NCBI GenBank assembly: GCA_000824805.1
Contig: CCNA01000001.1
Location: 496,001 to 560,000 of the forward strand
Source of the DNA: Mesorhizobium sp. SOD10
GTDB lineage: Bacteria > Pseudomonadota > Alphaproteobacteria > Rhizobiales > Rhizobiaceae
Reading direction: 5' to 3'
Length of the DNA: 64,000 nucleotides
The number at the start of each line of letters is the position of its first letter. Position 1 is the first letter of the stretch. The notes below the pieces were generated by a model. It had not been told where the DNA came from and ran no database searches. It saw only the letters and a list, made by a program, of their open reading frames with translations. The translations under genes were made by a program, and so were the position numbers. Shown here in pieces: positions 8,235-16,811 of the stretch.

Positions 8235-9296
8235 TCAGCGAGCTACCATCCGATGCAACTCGGTGAGCTTGTTCTGGGCCGCGGCAAGGGCGTCCTCGAC
8301 ATGCTTGCAATGCTGGTGAACCGCCGCGTGATTGCCCTTCCCGACCGGGCAGCCTCCTGCGGTCAGCGCCGTCTTGTGCCCGATCGTGACGATTGGATTG
8401 CTTGGATGCGCGCCTTTTCTTGCGGCCCTGATCCGTTCTCCCTGCCTGCGTACTTTCTTTCCGATCTTGCGTCCGTATCGTTTACGAAACTCGGACGCGG
8501 CAGTGCTCTCCTTTACCTGGGGCTCATATTCGTTGTCACGGGCGTCCTGCGATTCCTTTGCGTCCACGTAGTAGTGGGGCGAGCAAGGGTCCTCGGGATC
8601 CTCGCTCGGAAGAGAGCCGTCGCAGCCCTCGTCCTTGCCGACCTGCTTGGCCAATTCGTACAACTCCCTGGCCGCTTTTGCCTCTCTCAATTGCCTCGGA
8701 CCAAATCCGCTGCCATCCTTCTTCTTCGCCGTGGTGAAATCAAAGCCATACCACTCTTGAGCCGTGACCTTTTTCCCGGCTTTCTGGGCTGCCGAATGTG
8801 CCGGGCCCTGGCAGCACGGACACTTGCCTTCCTTGATCAAGGCGTCCTGCTGCGCCAGGTTCATATTTTCCCCGGTGGGAAGGGGCGCGGTGGTGGTAGG
8901 TGGGGAGGCATGATTGCTGGTGGTGATGTCAAAGTGGCGACAAACGTTCTTGCCCTCGAACTTGACGTCCATGCACCAGGCCTGAAAGTAGGTCTTTCCC
9001 GTGATCTGGTGCGTCAGGATATTGGCGCCAAAGGTCCGGGTGGCGGCTTCGTCGCCGAGAACGGACGGCTTGTAGTAAGATTGCTGCGCCAGCGCCGCCG
9101 GTTGTCCGCCAATTTTTACGGTTTCGGAGCCTTCCTTCAAATCGGTCGAAAGCGAAGTGTCCGGATAAGGTATTGGAATTGGTCCCGCGGGCGGCGACGG
9201 GGGAGATAGGCACACGTCGGGGAATCTGGCGATGGACTTGTTCATGCCATTCTTGGCCGCGATCTCCCACATGCCGGCAAAGACATTCTTGGTCAT
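8235..9296 (-). CDS. PAAR-like (DUF4150) T6SS effector with C-terminal putative toxin domain
   Basis: A 353-residue specialised effector. Residues 1-130 match DUF4150/PAAR-like domains that sharpen the VgrG tip: NKSIARFPDVCLSPPSPPAG, VKIGG, GDEAATRTFGANI, CMDVKFEGKNVCRHFD. The rest has a Cys cluster (CPCC, 159-162), a charged middle and a His/Cys-rich end: GHK (306-308), GGCPVGKGN (314-322), His323, 327, 329 and Cys330. The end recalls Tox-GHH2-type nuclease tails of PAAR effectors such as Pseudomonas Tse7, but the second His of a GHH motif is Lys here, so nuclease activity is a guess. GGGGGA precedes the ATG at 9296. The longer upstream reading frame overlaps the thiolase-like gene and is rejected. 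Confidence 0.78.
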   Translation of the reverse strand: MTKNVFAGMWEIAAKNGMNKSIARFPDVCLSPPSPPAGPIPIPYPDTSLSTDLKEGSETVKIGGQPAALAQQSYYKPSVLGDEAATRTFGANILTHQITGKTYFQAWCMDVKFEGKNVCRHFDITTSNHASPPTTTAPLPTGENMNLAQQDALIKEGKCPCCQGPAHSAAQKAGKKVTAQEWYGFDFTTAKKKDGSGFGPRQLREAKAARELYELAKQVGKDEGCDGSLPSEDPEDPCSPHYYVDAKESQDARDNEYEPQVKESTAASEFRKRYGRKIGKKVRRQGERIRAARKGAHPSNPIVTIGHKTALTAGGCPVGKGNHAAVHQHCKHVEDALAAAQNKLTELHRMVAR

Positions 9297-9310
9297 CTTC
9301 GTCCCCCGAT

Positions 9311-10318
9311 CTAGTGGGTTATGATGGCAGCCGCCCGGCCGCCATGGAGCGAGCTTCCGTGCAGGGCGGCGATAGTGCCGGGAGCGTACCCGCGTGTGAA
9401 TGCCTGCTCGGCGACGGCAAACTGAATGAGGCCCGCCGCGGCGCCGCAATCGCCCATGCAATCCGCGGCGAGCCACACCAGTTGCTCGGGTCGCACACGC
9501 CGCACAAGGCGCATCTGCGCCAGCGCGAGCTCCTCGAATGCAAATGATTCTCCGGCCACGTCGCTCAGGCGCCAATCGACATCGTGCATCGCAATGCCTG
9601 CTTCCTGCAGGGCCAGGCGCAACGCCTCCGTGAGCCCGTCGGCCCGCGATGGTTCTTCGCTCAGAACCGTCGCCGTCTCCATTGCCAATCCAACCCCCCT
9701 CACGGTCACGTGGCTGTCAAAGAGAGCCTTTCTGGTCACCAGTGACAGGCAGGCAGCTTCTCCGGGGATCACGCCATCCGTCTGCTCGGACGTCTTCAGA
9801 CGCTTGTGTCGATCCAGCCAGTTCAGCGCACGCGTGTCGATCAGGCTGTCGATCGCCATGATCAGGCAGCCTTCGACACTGGACTCCCGGAGTATCTTGC
9901 GTGACTGCTCGATGGCGGCGAACGCAGAAATTTGGCCGGCCGCGATGTGTCCCGATCGCCCTCCCGCGATAGGGGCACCGTTCCGGTATCGCAGGTCCGA
10001 CAGTATGCCATTCATTCTCGCGCCGTGCGCGTCGGGCTCGCGCGCGCATAGGATGAGGGGCAGATCGCCCCAGGGCAGTTGATCGCCCAACGAAGGATCG
10101 ACCTGGTCAATCGCCAAACGCGCGAGAGCGGCCAAACGATCCCGCCCGCGTATTTCGCCGGGGATCACCTCGATGGACGCGCCGCGTATCGGCTCGCCGT
10201 TGATGTCCCGATAGGGGAGTGCGGCAAATGCGGCAATGCTGGCGCGCACTGCAGCGGCGGTGCTCGCCGCGCAATAGCCGACGGGTGAGATCAAGCTGAG
10301 GCACGAAACGGCCGTCAT
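9311..10318 (-). CDS. Thiolase-like / beta-ketoacyl-synthase-fold protein of T6SS effector module
   Basis: A 335-residue protein with a degenerate ketosynthase fold (SLISPVGYCAAST opening, PGEAACLSLVT, GDCGAAAGLIQFA). In true ketosynthases the nucleophile sits in a TACASS-type motif; the equivalent place here reads GHIAAGQISAFA (residues 123-134), with no cysteine. It is therefore probably not an acyl-transfer enzyme. Thiolase-like proteins of this kind lie between DUF2169 and PAAR effectors in T6SS modules, for example beside Tse7, where they are thought to help effector assembly. The start overlaps the DUF2169 stop (ATGA), and the effector follows after 14 nt. Confidence 0.7.
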   Translation of the reverse strand: MTAVSCLSLISPVGYCAASTAAAVRASIAAFAALPYRDINGEPIRGASIEVIPGEIRGRDRLAALARLAIDQVDPSLGDQLPWGDLPLILCAREPDAHGARMNGILSDLRYRNGAPIAGGRSGHIAAGQISAFAAIEQSRKILRESSVEGCLIMAIDSLIDTRALNWLDRHKRLKTSEQTDGVIPGEAACLSLVTRKALFDSHVTVRGVGLAMETATVLSEEPSRADGLTEALRLALQEAGIAMHDVDWRLSDVAGESFAFEELALAQMRLVRRVRPEQLVWLAADCMGDCGAAAGLIQFAVAEQAFTRGYAPGTIAALHGSSLHGGRAAAIITH

Positions 10319-11397
10319 CGCTTGCCTCTTCGCTTTTCCATGGCCGAAACGGCTTCACCAAGCCCGGCATAATGCGGCTTGCCGGAGTGCCGCGGCTCCG
10401 ATCCCACTCGGACTTCCTGCAGTTCGGTTATTCTCTTGGGAAATCTGACGCTGGCCCGCCCCACCAGCACGATCCTGCCTTCATGCGGCACGATGGTCAG
10501 CGTGTCCGGTGTCGCCATCTTGTGCTCAGTTCTGTCGTCGTACATGAAGCGCACCGGCACCGACAGCGCCGGCAGCCTGACCTTGAAGATGCCGCTCTTG
10601 CTCATGCCGGCACAGCCGAACATCATACCTTCAGAAAGTTTGTCGAGCCATTGATCCTCGGGCGCCGCCTGGAAATAGCGGTCGTCGAAATCCTGCGGCA
10701 GGAAGGGCAACACGTTGTCCATCCAATGCTTGTCATAAGTGCCGGCATAGCGGGCGCGTTCCTTCGCGAAACGGGGCACCGGGCCGAAGCCGATGGGACG
10801 GGGCCGGTCGTTCCAGATGCGCATCCGCGATTGCGGGTGCTCGACACATGGCAGCGGTACGCCGTCGATATTGCCCTGGCCGGCAAGGTAGCCGCTGCCG
10901 ATCGGGTTGATCGCGTCGCTGCGATGCGTTGCCGGGTCGGGATCCGTGCGATCGGTGCCGCCGAAGGCAAGATGCCATGCCAGCGGCATCGAAACGAAGG
11001 GCGTCGGTCGCGAAGCCTGGATGCCCAGCCCGCCTCTGAACCATCGCCTTTGGCCGGTAACCACCGCGCGCTTGTCCAATCCCGGACCGACCAGGCGCAC
11101 TTCCACCGCTTCCGCTTGCCTGCCTTGCGGCGCGATCGCCATGGCATCGAGCAGGACCTCGCATTTGGGTTTGACGGGAGCGAAGTCGGTTTCGACTCGG
11201 ATGGAGGTCAACTCCGGATCGCCGTAATGCGTGTCGGCATAGACGAAAGGCGACTGCTGCTCGCTCGGCGCGCAGTTGCCCTGCTCATCGACGTCGTACG
11301 TCGCGCGAACCACGAGCACACAAAACTTCACGCAGTGCTTATCCTGGTATGGAAAGGTCTCCGCGAGAAACGGCGTGGTGTTTTGGCTGACGAACAT
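10315..11397 (-). CDS. DUF2169 family T6SS effector adaptor/chaperone
   Basis: A 360-residue DUF2169 protein. Recognisable features are FVSQNTTPFLAETF at the start, ATYDVDEQGNCAPSEQQ, WHLAFGGTD, NPIGSGYL and RFAKERARYAGTYDKHWMDN. DUF2169 proteins act as adaptors that bind PAAR-like (DUF4150) effectors and help them load onto VgrG; here the cognate effector lies two genes downstream. The start at 11397 (MFVSQNT) lies 16 nt after the tagF stop; in-frame codons further upstream would run into tagF and are rejected. It overlaps the thiolase-like gene by 4 nt, so the adaptor, thiolase-like and effector genes are likely co-translated. Confidence 0.85.
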   Translation of the reverse strand: MFVSQNTTPFLAETFPYQDKHCVKFCVLVVRATYDVDEQGNCAPSEQQSPFVYADTHYGDPELTSIRVETDFAPVKPKCEVLLDAMAIAPQGRQAEAVEVRLVGPGLDKRAVVTGQRRWFRGGLGIQASRPTPFVSMPLAWHLAFGGTDRTDPDPATHRSDAINPIGSGYLAGQGNIDGVPLPCVEHPQSRMRIWNDRPRPIGFGPVPRFAKERARYAGTYDKHWMDNVLPFLPQDFDDRYFQAAPEDQWLDKLSEGMMFGCAGMSKSGIFKVRLPALSVPVRFMYDDRTEHKMATPDTLTIVPHEGRIVLVGRASVRFPKRITELQEVRVGSEPRHSGKPHYAGLGEAVSAMEKRRGKR

Positions 11398-11413
11398 CAG
11401 GCGCGCCCCCACA

Positions 11414-11956
11414 TCAGCTGGTCTCCCAACTCGCCGCGAAGATCTGCTCCAGCGTCGGCTGCGGCGCTTGCGGATCGACGTCGAAAACATCCGTGTGCGC
11501 CGTCCACATGACCAGGTCGTCGATGATATCTCCATTCCCATCGACAGATGGGGCGGGTAGCGCGGCTAACGCCGTATCGAGTTCGTCGGGCGTCAGCTCC
11601 GCCCGCTGCGCGGCCAGGGCTGCGTTCTCGATGCTTTCGAACCATGCGTCCGCATAAGCGAGCTTCAGCGGCGCCTCCGACAGCTTTGCGACGACGCTCA
11701 ACGGAAATCGCCGGCCGACCTGGTCGGCGCTTTGCAGTATGATGCCTGCCGAGGCGCCGAAGGAGCCGGCGCCGCTGAGAAAGCGCAGCACCGTGCTCGT
11801 CGGCCAAGTTTCAAGGTCGAACAGCGGCACGATGTGTTGCGCCAGCCAGCGGTCCCACACGCGTACGAAATCGCCCTGCAGCCGGCGCGACACGAAATCG
11901 CCGGCGGCGGGCATTTTGCCATAGAAACCGGGCACATTCATATCTGTGGCGGACAT
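11414..11956 (-). CDS. tagF: T6SS-associated protein TagF (ImpM domain)
   Basis: About 180 residues with the TagF/ImpM pattern: PGFYGKMPAAGDFVSRRL near the start, WDRWLAQ, and the WPTSTVLRFLSGAGSFGASAGIILQSADQVGRRFPLSV core split over the middle. TagF is a post-translational repressor of T6SS firing in several bacteria. Two starts are possible: 11956 (MSATD), after an AAGAAG-like site, and 11941 (MNVPG), which makes an ATGA overlap with tssM. I chose 11956. In either case the gene is translationally coupled to tssM. No PppA domain is fused, unlike some alphaproteobacterial TagF proteins. Confidence 0.85.
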   Translation of the reverse strand: MSATDMNVPGFYGKMPAAGDFVSRRLQGDFVRVWDRWLAQHIVPLFDLETWPTSTVLRFLSGAGSFGASAGIILQSADQVGRRFPLSVVAKLSEAPLKLAYADAWFESIENAALAAQRAELTPDELDTALAALPAPSVDGNGDIIDDLVMWTAHTDVFDVDPQAPQPTLEQIFAASWETS

Positions 11957-14900
11957 GTGAACTTCTTGAACATCTCTAACGTGTAGGGGTTCTCGACGCT
12001 GGCCGCCTTGAGCTCGAAATCGGCCCACATTCCCTTGGTGCCGAGCCGCAAGCTGTAGACGTCGGTGAGCTTGGTCGCGGTGAAGCGGCCGCCGCGCAGC
12101 ATTCTCAGCCACGCCCAGCTGCCGGTTTCGTTGAGCATCACTTCGGGCGAGCCGTCGACCGGCTGGAAGGCGAGCGAGATCACGCCGGTGCCGTCCTTGC
12201 CCGGCCATGTCATCGGCTGCGGCCTCGTCGCATTGTTGTAGTAGACGAGGTTCTGGCCATCGAGGTTGAGCGTCACCCGCGCCACATTGGGCGACAGGTC
12301 CTTAGGCTCCAGCGTAAAATTCATCACCGGCCCGGTGCCGCCGGGGAAGAGATCGTCACGGATATGCCGCGCCTGCTCGAATGCGGCGAGCGCCGCCGGA
12401 TCGAGACCGAAATCGGCGCGCCATTTCCACGGTTCGCTGGCGGTGTCGACATAGTTGATCAGATGGTCGTTGGTGAAGGCGTCGATCAGTCCGGTCGGCC
12501 CGAACAAGCGCTGGAAGTCGCGAACATTGACGTCGACCGCGCTGTCAGGGCTGAACGGATAGCGGTTGTTGAGCGCGGCCTGGCAGAAGGGCAGGATGTC
12601 GGCGCGCCAGATGGCGTTGAGCTCGTTGGTAACGGCCTTCTGCGACAGGCCGCTGGTGTCGCCGGCAATGCCGCCCAGCCAGTCGTTGATCGGCGAGGGC
12701 AGGATCTGCGCCTGTCTCGCCACCGCGCCTGTCAGTTCGGCCAGCCCGCCCTGCTTCTTGATGGCATCCTGCGGATCGGGATTGGCAGTCACCGTCTGCA
12801 GCACGTTGGACAGCGCCGTGAGCGCCACGACGGCCGAGTCGAGCGCCGGCGGCTGGCCGTCGACCTGGGCGATCGTGCCCTTGAGCGGCTTGAAATGCTC
12901 GGCCACCAGGCTGCCGGTCATATCGACCTGATCGGCCGAGCCCGCGCGGGGCAACAATTTCGCGCCCGTCTTCACCACCTTGCCCAATTTGCCGAGCTTG
13001 CTGAGCAGCTTCGAACCGGTCTTGGCGGCGCCGCCGCTCTTGTCGTCGGCCGCTGCGTCGTCGGATCGGGTCAGATCGGTCTCCTGCACCACCGCCGTCA
13101 GCAGGCGCTTCAGCGCGGAGTCGGCGCTGGAAAGGTCCTTGAGGTTCTCGCTGGCGACATTGAGGTCGGTCAGGGGCGCCAGCCGCATGTCGCGCAGGAA
13201 ACTGTCCCACTGCGCGATATAGTCGTCGTAGTAGAGCTTCAGGATATCTTCCGACAGCGCGGACACCGAGGTCTCCGAATTCTCCGAACAGCCGCCGGCA
13301 AACACGGCGCGGTCGAGTGCCGCCTGTCCCGCCACATCCTCGACCCGGTCGAGGATCGCATCATGGAAGCCGGCATAGGTGTAGGGGCCTGGCACGCCGA
13401 CGCGCAGCGTCTTGTCGGAGCGGCGCGCGAACACCTTGGCGCCGTTCGGCCCGGCGAAATTGGCCGGCACCCATTCCTTGACGGCGGCCACTTCCGGGTC
13501 GGCAAGCAGCTGCTTGTAGGCGCGCTCCGGCAGCGAGATCGTGCAGACCGTCTTCAGCGCCTCGGCGACCAGCTCCTTGTCAGGCGCGATGTAGGTGTCG
13601 TCGACCGCCATGCGGCGGATTGCGGCAAGCTGGTGCTCCTCGGCGTCGGCGGTCGGGAAGGGCGCGGCCGGCGCGAATTGCGGCAGGCTGTTCACCCACC
13701 AGTTCTGCACGAAATCGGTGTCCATCTGCGATAGGCCAGTCATCATGCGGTAGGTCTTCAGCGCGCCGAGCATGAAGTCCGGATCGCGGATCTGCCGCCA
13801 CATCGTGGCCTCCAGCAGCGCGACCATATGCGGTTCGAGCACATTGCGCAGCGCATGGTCGTAGGTGTCGGCCTGCGCGCGCACTAGCTCGGCGGAGGCG
13901 GTCGGACCGAGCAGATTGTGGACCGCATCCGGCGGAGCGGTTCTGGCGGCCGCCACAGCGTCCATCGCCGCCAGCGCGCCGTCCATGGTCGGCTGCTCGA
14001 CCGCGGCCGGCATGGCGGCGACGTCGGTCAGCGGCTGCTGCAATGCCTCGAACTGGCCGGCCTGTTCGGTGATGGCGTTGCGGTTGTCGAGATAGGACCA
14101 GGTGAACAGTCCGCCGGCGAGCAAAGCCGCGAGCGCGCAGGCGGCCGCCGCGCCGCGCCAGATCCAGGCGCGGCGGCGCTGCGCCAGCGGATCGAATGTG
14201 CCGAGGCCGGCCTCCTTGAAAATCACCTCGGTCAGGAGGTTCCTGAGGAAGAAGCTGCGCTTCTCGACGCGCGACGCCGGCATGGCACGGCGCGGCGGCA
14301 GTCCGAAGGATGAGGACAGCGCCGCGGTCAATCGGTCGATCGGCGCGCCTTCCTGCGTCGCCGAGGTCAGATAGAGGCCGCGCAGCCAGGCCGCTTCTTC
14401 GTAGCGGCTCTCGCCGAACATCGCCTCGACCAGCACCTGGATCGGCTCGGAAAGGCTCGCCAGCTGCGCCGGGAAACGGAAGATCTCGGCGCGCTGGCCA
14501 AGCTTGTCCTCGTCTTCCAGCCGTGGCACCAGCCTCCGTTCCAGTTCGGCGGCAAGCCGGGCAAGTTCCGTCTGGATCGTGCCGGCATTGACCCGGGCGT
14601 CGAGCGGGAAAGTGGTTCCCCACACCTGCTCGCGCGCCGTCGTCGACAAGCCGCCGAAAAAGGCCTCGAAGCCCTTGATCAGGTCGGCCTTGGTCATCAT
14701 CAGATAGACGGGCAGGCGGATCTCGAGCCGGTCGTTCAGCTCCGCCAGCCGGCGTCGGATTTTCCGGCCATGCGCCTTGATCGCCTCGTCGCCTTCCGAG
14801 AGCACATCGATCGACAGCGCGACGATGACGCCGTTGAGCGCACGGCGGCCCCGGTGCTTCTTCAAAAGGTCGAGGAAGCCAAGCCACTCCGCCGCGTCGA

Positions 14901-15480
14901 CATCCGGCTGGCTCTCCTGCTGGACGTAGCGGCCGGCGGTATCGATCAGCACTGCGTTTTCGGAGAAGAACCAGTCGCAATTGCGCGTGCCGCCGACGCC
15001 CTGCAGATCGTCGGTGAGGTCGATCGGGAAATTGAGGCCGGACTGGCGCAATGCCGCGGTCTTGCCGGTGGCGGGCGGACCGACGATCACATACCAGGGC
15101 ATCTCGCGCAGGAATTTTCTGCCGCCAAGCTTGCGCCGCTTGAGCTCGGCCATCACCTCGCCGAATTTGGCGCCGACCGCCGCGACGCTTTCCTCGCCGG
15201 GCGTGAGCTGCTTTTCCTGGACAGGCGCCGCGATCTCGGCAACGAACATGCGGTTGGCACGGATCGCGCGGCGCTGCGCGATGATCAGCCAGATCAGCCA
15301 CAGGATGATCAGCCCTGCGATGATGGCGATGCGCACATTGTCGGATTCGAACGGGGCGTAAGGGCCGACCTGCACAATCGGGCCGAACACCCAGATCAGC
15401 AGCGAGAGCAGCGCTATGCCGATCAGCGTCCAGAGAAAACGCGAGGTGATGACGGCCCAGAGGAGGCGCAGGATGAACAT
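11938..15480 (-). CDS. tssM: T6SS membrane subunit TssM (IcmF)
   Basis: An 1180-residue IcmF protein, full length for the family. Two membrane segments near the N-terminus (about 14-36 and 48-68) are followed by a cytoplasmic domain with a Walker A motif GPPATGKT (134-141) and DTAGRYV. A third membrane segment lies near 436-458 (GAAAACALAALLAGGLF), and a large periplasmic domain ends in the C-terminal region that meets TssJ. It sits between tssL (1 nt gap) and tagF (overlap). A Lys/Gly-rich stretch with KLLSKLGKLGKVVKTGAKLL lies in the periplasmic part and could be amphipathic. Confidence 0.95.
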   Translation of the reverse strand: MFILRLLWAVITSRFLWTLIGIALLSLLIWVFGPIVQVGPYAPFESDNVRIAIIAGLIILWLIWLIIAQRRAIRANRMFVAEIAAPVQEKQLTPGEESVAAVGAKFGEVMAELKRRKLGGRKFLREMPWYVIVGPPATGKTAALRQSGLNFPIDLTDDLQGVGGTRNCDWFFSENAVLIDTAGRYVQQESQPDVDAAEWLGFLDLLKKHRGRRALNGVIVALSIDVLSEGDEAIKAHGRKIRRRLAELNDRLEIRLPVYLMMTKADLIKGFEAFFGGLSTTAREQVWGTTFPLDARVNAGTIQTELARLAAELERRLVPRLEDEDKLGQRAEIFRFPAQLASLSEPIQVLVEAMFGESRYEEAAWLRGLYLTSATQEGAPIDRLTAALSSSFGLPPRRAMPASRVEKRSFFLRNLLTEVIFKEAGLGTFDPLAQRRRAWIWRGAAAACALAALLAGGLFTWSYLDNRNAITEQAGQFEALQQPLTDVAAMPAAVEQPTMDGALAAMDAVAAARTAPPDAVHNLLGPTASAELVRAQADTYDHALRNVLEPHMVALLEATMWRQIRDPDFMLGALKTYRMMTGLSQMDTDFVQNWWVNSLPQFAPAAPFPTADAEEHQLAAIRRMAVDDTYIAPDKELVAEALKTVCTISLPERAYKQLLADPEVAAVKEWVPANFAGPNGAKVFARRSDKTLRVGVPGPYTYAGFHDAILDRVEDVAGQAALDRAVFAGGCSENSETSVSALSEDILKLYYDDYIAQWDSFLRDMRLAPLTDLNVASENLKDLSSADSALKRLLTAVVQETDLTRSDDAAADDKSGGAAKTGSKLLSKLGKLGKVVKTGAKLLPRAGSADQVDMTGSLVAEHFKPLKGTIAQVDGQPPALDSAVVALTALSNVLQTVTANPDPQDAIKKQGGLAELTGAVARQAQILPSPINDWLGGIAGDTSGLSQKAVTNELNAIWRADILPFCQAALNNRYPFSPDSAVDVNVRDFQRLFGPTGLIDAFTNDHLINYVDTASEPWKWRADFGLDPAALAAFEQARHIRDDLFPGGTGPVMNFTLEPKDLSPNVARVTLNLDGQNLVYYNNATRPQPMTWPGKDGTGVISLAFQPVDGSPEVMLNETGSWAWLRMLRGGRFTATKLTDVYSLRLGTKGMWADFELKAASVENPYTLEMFKKFTCPPQI

Positions 15481-15481
15481 C

Positions 15482-16807
15482 TCAGAGCCTCTTCTCGACC
15501 AGAACCTCGACCCGCCGGTTGAGCGCGCGGCCCTCGCGTGTCGAGTTGTCGGCCACCGGATCGGTTTCGGCGCGGCCCTCGGAAGAGATGCTCTCCTGCG
15601 GCACGCCGGCCTGCACCAGAAGCTTGGCTATGGTTTCGGCGCGCGCTTCTGACAGACGCTGATTGCTGGCCAGCGGGTTGGACTTTTGCAGGCGCACATT
15701 GTCGGTATGGCCGACAACGGTGATCTTTCCGATCAGCTCCTTGTTGTCCAGGATCACCTTGGCGATCGACTCGATCAGCGGCTCGTAGCCTTCCGTCAGC
15801 GTCGGTCGGGAGGATTGGAAGAGGTCGGGACTGGAGGACTGGATGACCAGCTTGGCGAGCGACACGCTCTCGGTGCCGCTGAGCGCTCCTTTGAGGTTGT
15901 CCGGCGCCTCGGCCTTGAACTCCGGCAGCAGCGCGAAATCGACCGGCTGCGGCTCAGGCGCGGGCGCGTCCTGCTTGGGCGCGGCGCGGGTGACGTCGCC
16001 GCGCGAGGCCGGCGGCAGCGTGCGCACGAGCGCGGAGAGCTCGACCGCCTGGCTGCTCAGGCCCATCGACAAGCCGACATAGGCAGCCGCGGCAACGACG
16101 ACCGCGGCAAGCGCCATCACCCAGATCGGCACGATGAAGCGCTGCGGCTCGTCGGAGGCGATCACGCCTTTCCAGTTCGGCGACAGCGGCGCGTCCTCGG
16201 CATCCGCATTGCGCAGGAAGCGTGCCGCCGCCACGCGCACGGCATTGAGCGACCGGTCGCCGGCGCGGCCGGGCACGCGGTATTTGCCGCGGAAGCCGAG
16301 CGCCAGGCAGTAATATTGCAGTTCCAGCATCTCGCGGTCGCGGTTGGGATGCCGCTCCAGCTCGTCAAGGCGCGTGAAGAACTGGGTGCCGGCATCGACG
16401 TCGCCGCGCAGCATTACCACAAGCGGCTGGCGCGGCCAGGCGCTGGCACCGCCCCATGGCGTGTTGAGCGCAAGGTCGTCGAGCAGCGCCGCCACGGCCC
16501 ATGCGGCCTGGTCCGCGCGCTCCAGCGAGGAGCCCGCGGCAACAGCGGCATCGCGCGCCCGCACCAGCTCGTCGAGCAGGCGCGTGCGCATCACCTCCGG
16601 GTTCTCCGGCGCCAGCGCGCTTTCGAGCTCCGGTGCGAATTCGAGCAGCGGCGCGAAGATGTTGATCAGCGTGTTGGGATGGGCGCGCGCGCGTTTGACC
16701 GGCGCGCCCGGCGCCAGCGGCGCCATCGGCCGGGGCGCGGCGCCCGTCAGCCGGATGCGTGTGCGTTCGCGATCCTCCGACAGCCCGAAAGGATCATCCC
16801 GGCTCAT
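15482..16807 (-). CDS. tssL: T6SS membrane subunit TssL with C-terminal OmpA domain
   Basis: A 441-residue TssL. The DotU domain spans about 45-215 (NTLINIFAPLLEFAPELE, WAVAALLDDLALNTPWG, LQYYCLALGFRGKY). One hydrophobic segment (about 225-252) precedes a periplasmic OmpA domain (about 315-441) with VVGHTDNVRL and NRRVEVLVEKRL. The peptidoglycan-binding extension is a common alternative to a separate TagL anchor. It lies between tssK (4 nt gap) and tssM (1 nt gap) in the main operon. A paralogue is at 221-1750. Confidence 0.94.
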   Translation of the reverse strand: MSRDDPFGLSEDRERTRIRLTGAAPRPMAPLAPGAPVKRARAHPNTLINIFAPLLEFAPELESALAPENPEVMRTRLLDELVRARDAAVAAGSSLERADQAAWAVAALLDDLALNTPWGGASAWPRQPLVVMLRGDVDAGTQFFTRLDELERHPNRDREMLELQYYCLALGFRGKYRVPGRAGDRSLNAVRVAAARFLRNADAEDAPLSPNWKGVIASDEPQRFIVPIWVMALAAVVVAAAAYVGLSMGLSSQAVELSALVRTLPPASRGDVTRAAPKQDAPAPEPQPVDFALLPEFKAEAPDNLKGALSGTESVSLAKLVIQSSSPDLFQSSRPTLTEGYEPLIESIAKVILDNKELIGKITVVGHTDNVRLQKSNPLASNQRLSEARAETIAKLLVQAGVPQESISSEGRAETDPVADNSTREGRALNRRVEVLVEKRL

Positions 16808-16811
16808 GGCC

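Noticed and set aside
8100-9209. Plus-strand open frame of 369 codons opposite the PAAR-like effector
   Set aside because: The minus-strand reading has a clear DUF4150 domain and a good ribosome site; the plus-strand product is featureless.
9297-9575. N-terminal extension of the PAAR-like effector up to 9575
   Set aside because: Arg-rich and overlapping the thiolase-like gene; GGGGGA lies directly before the ATG at 9296.
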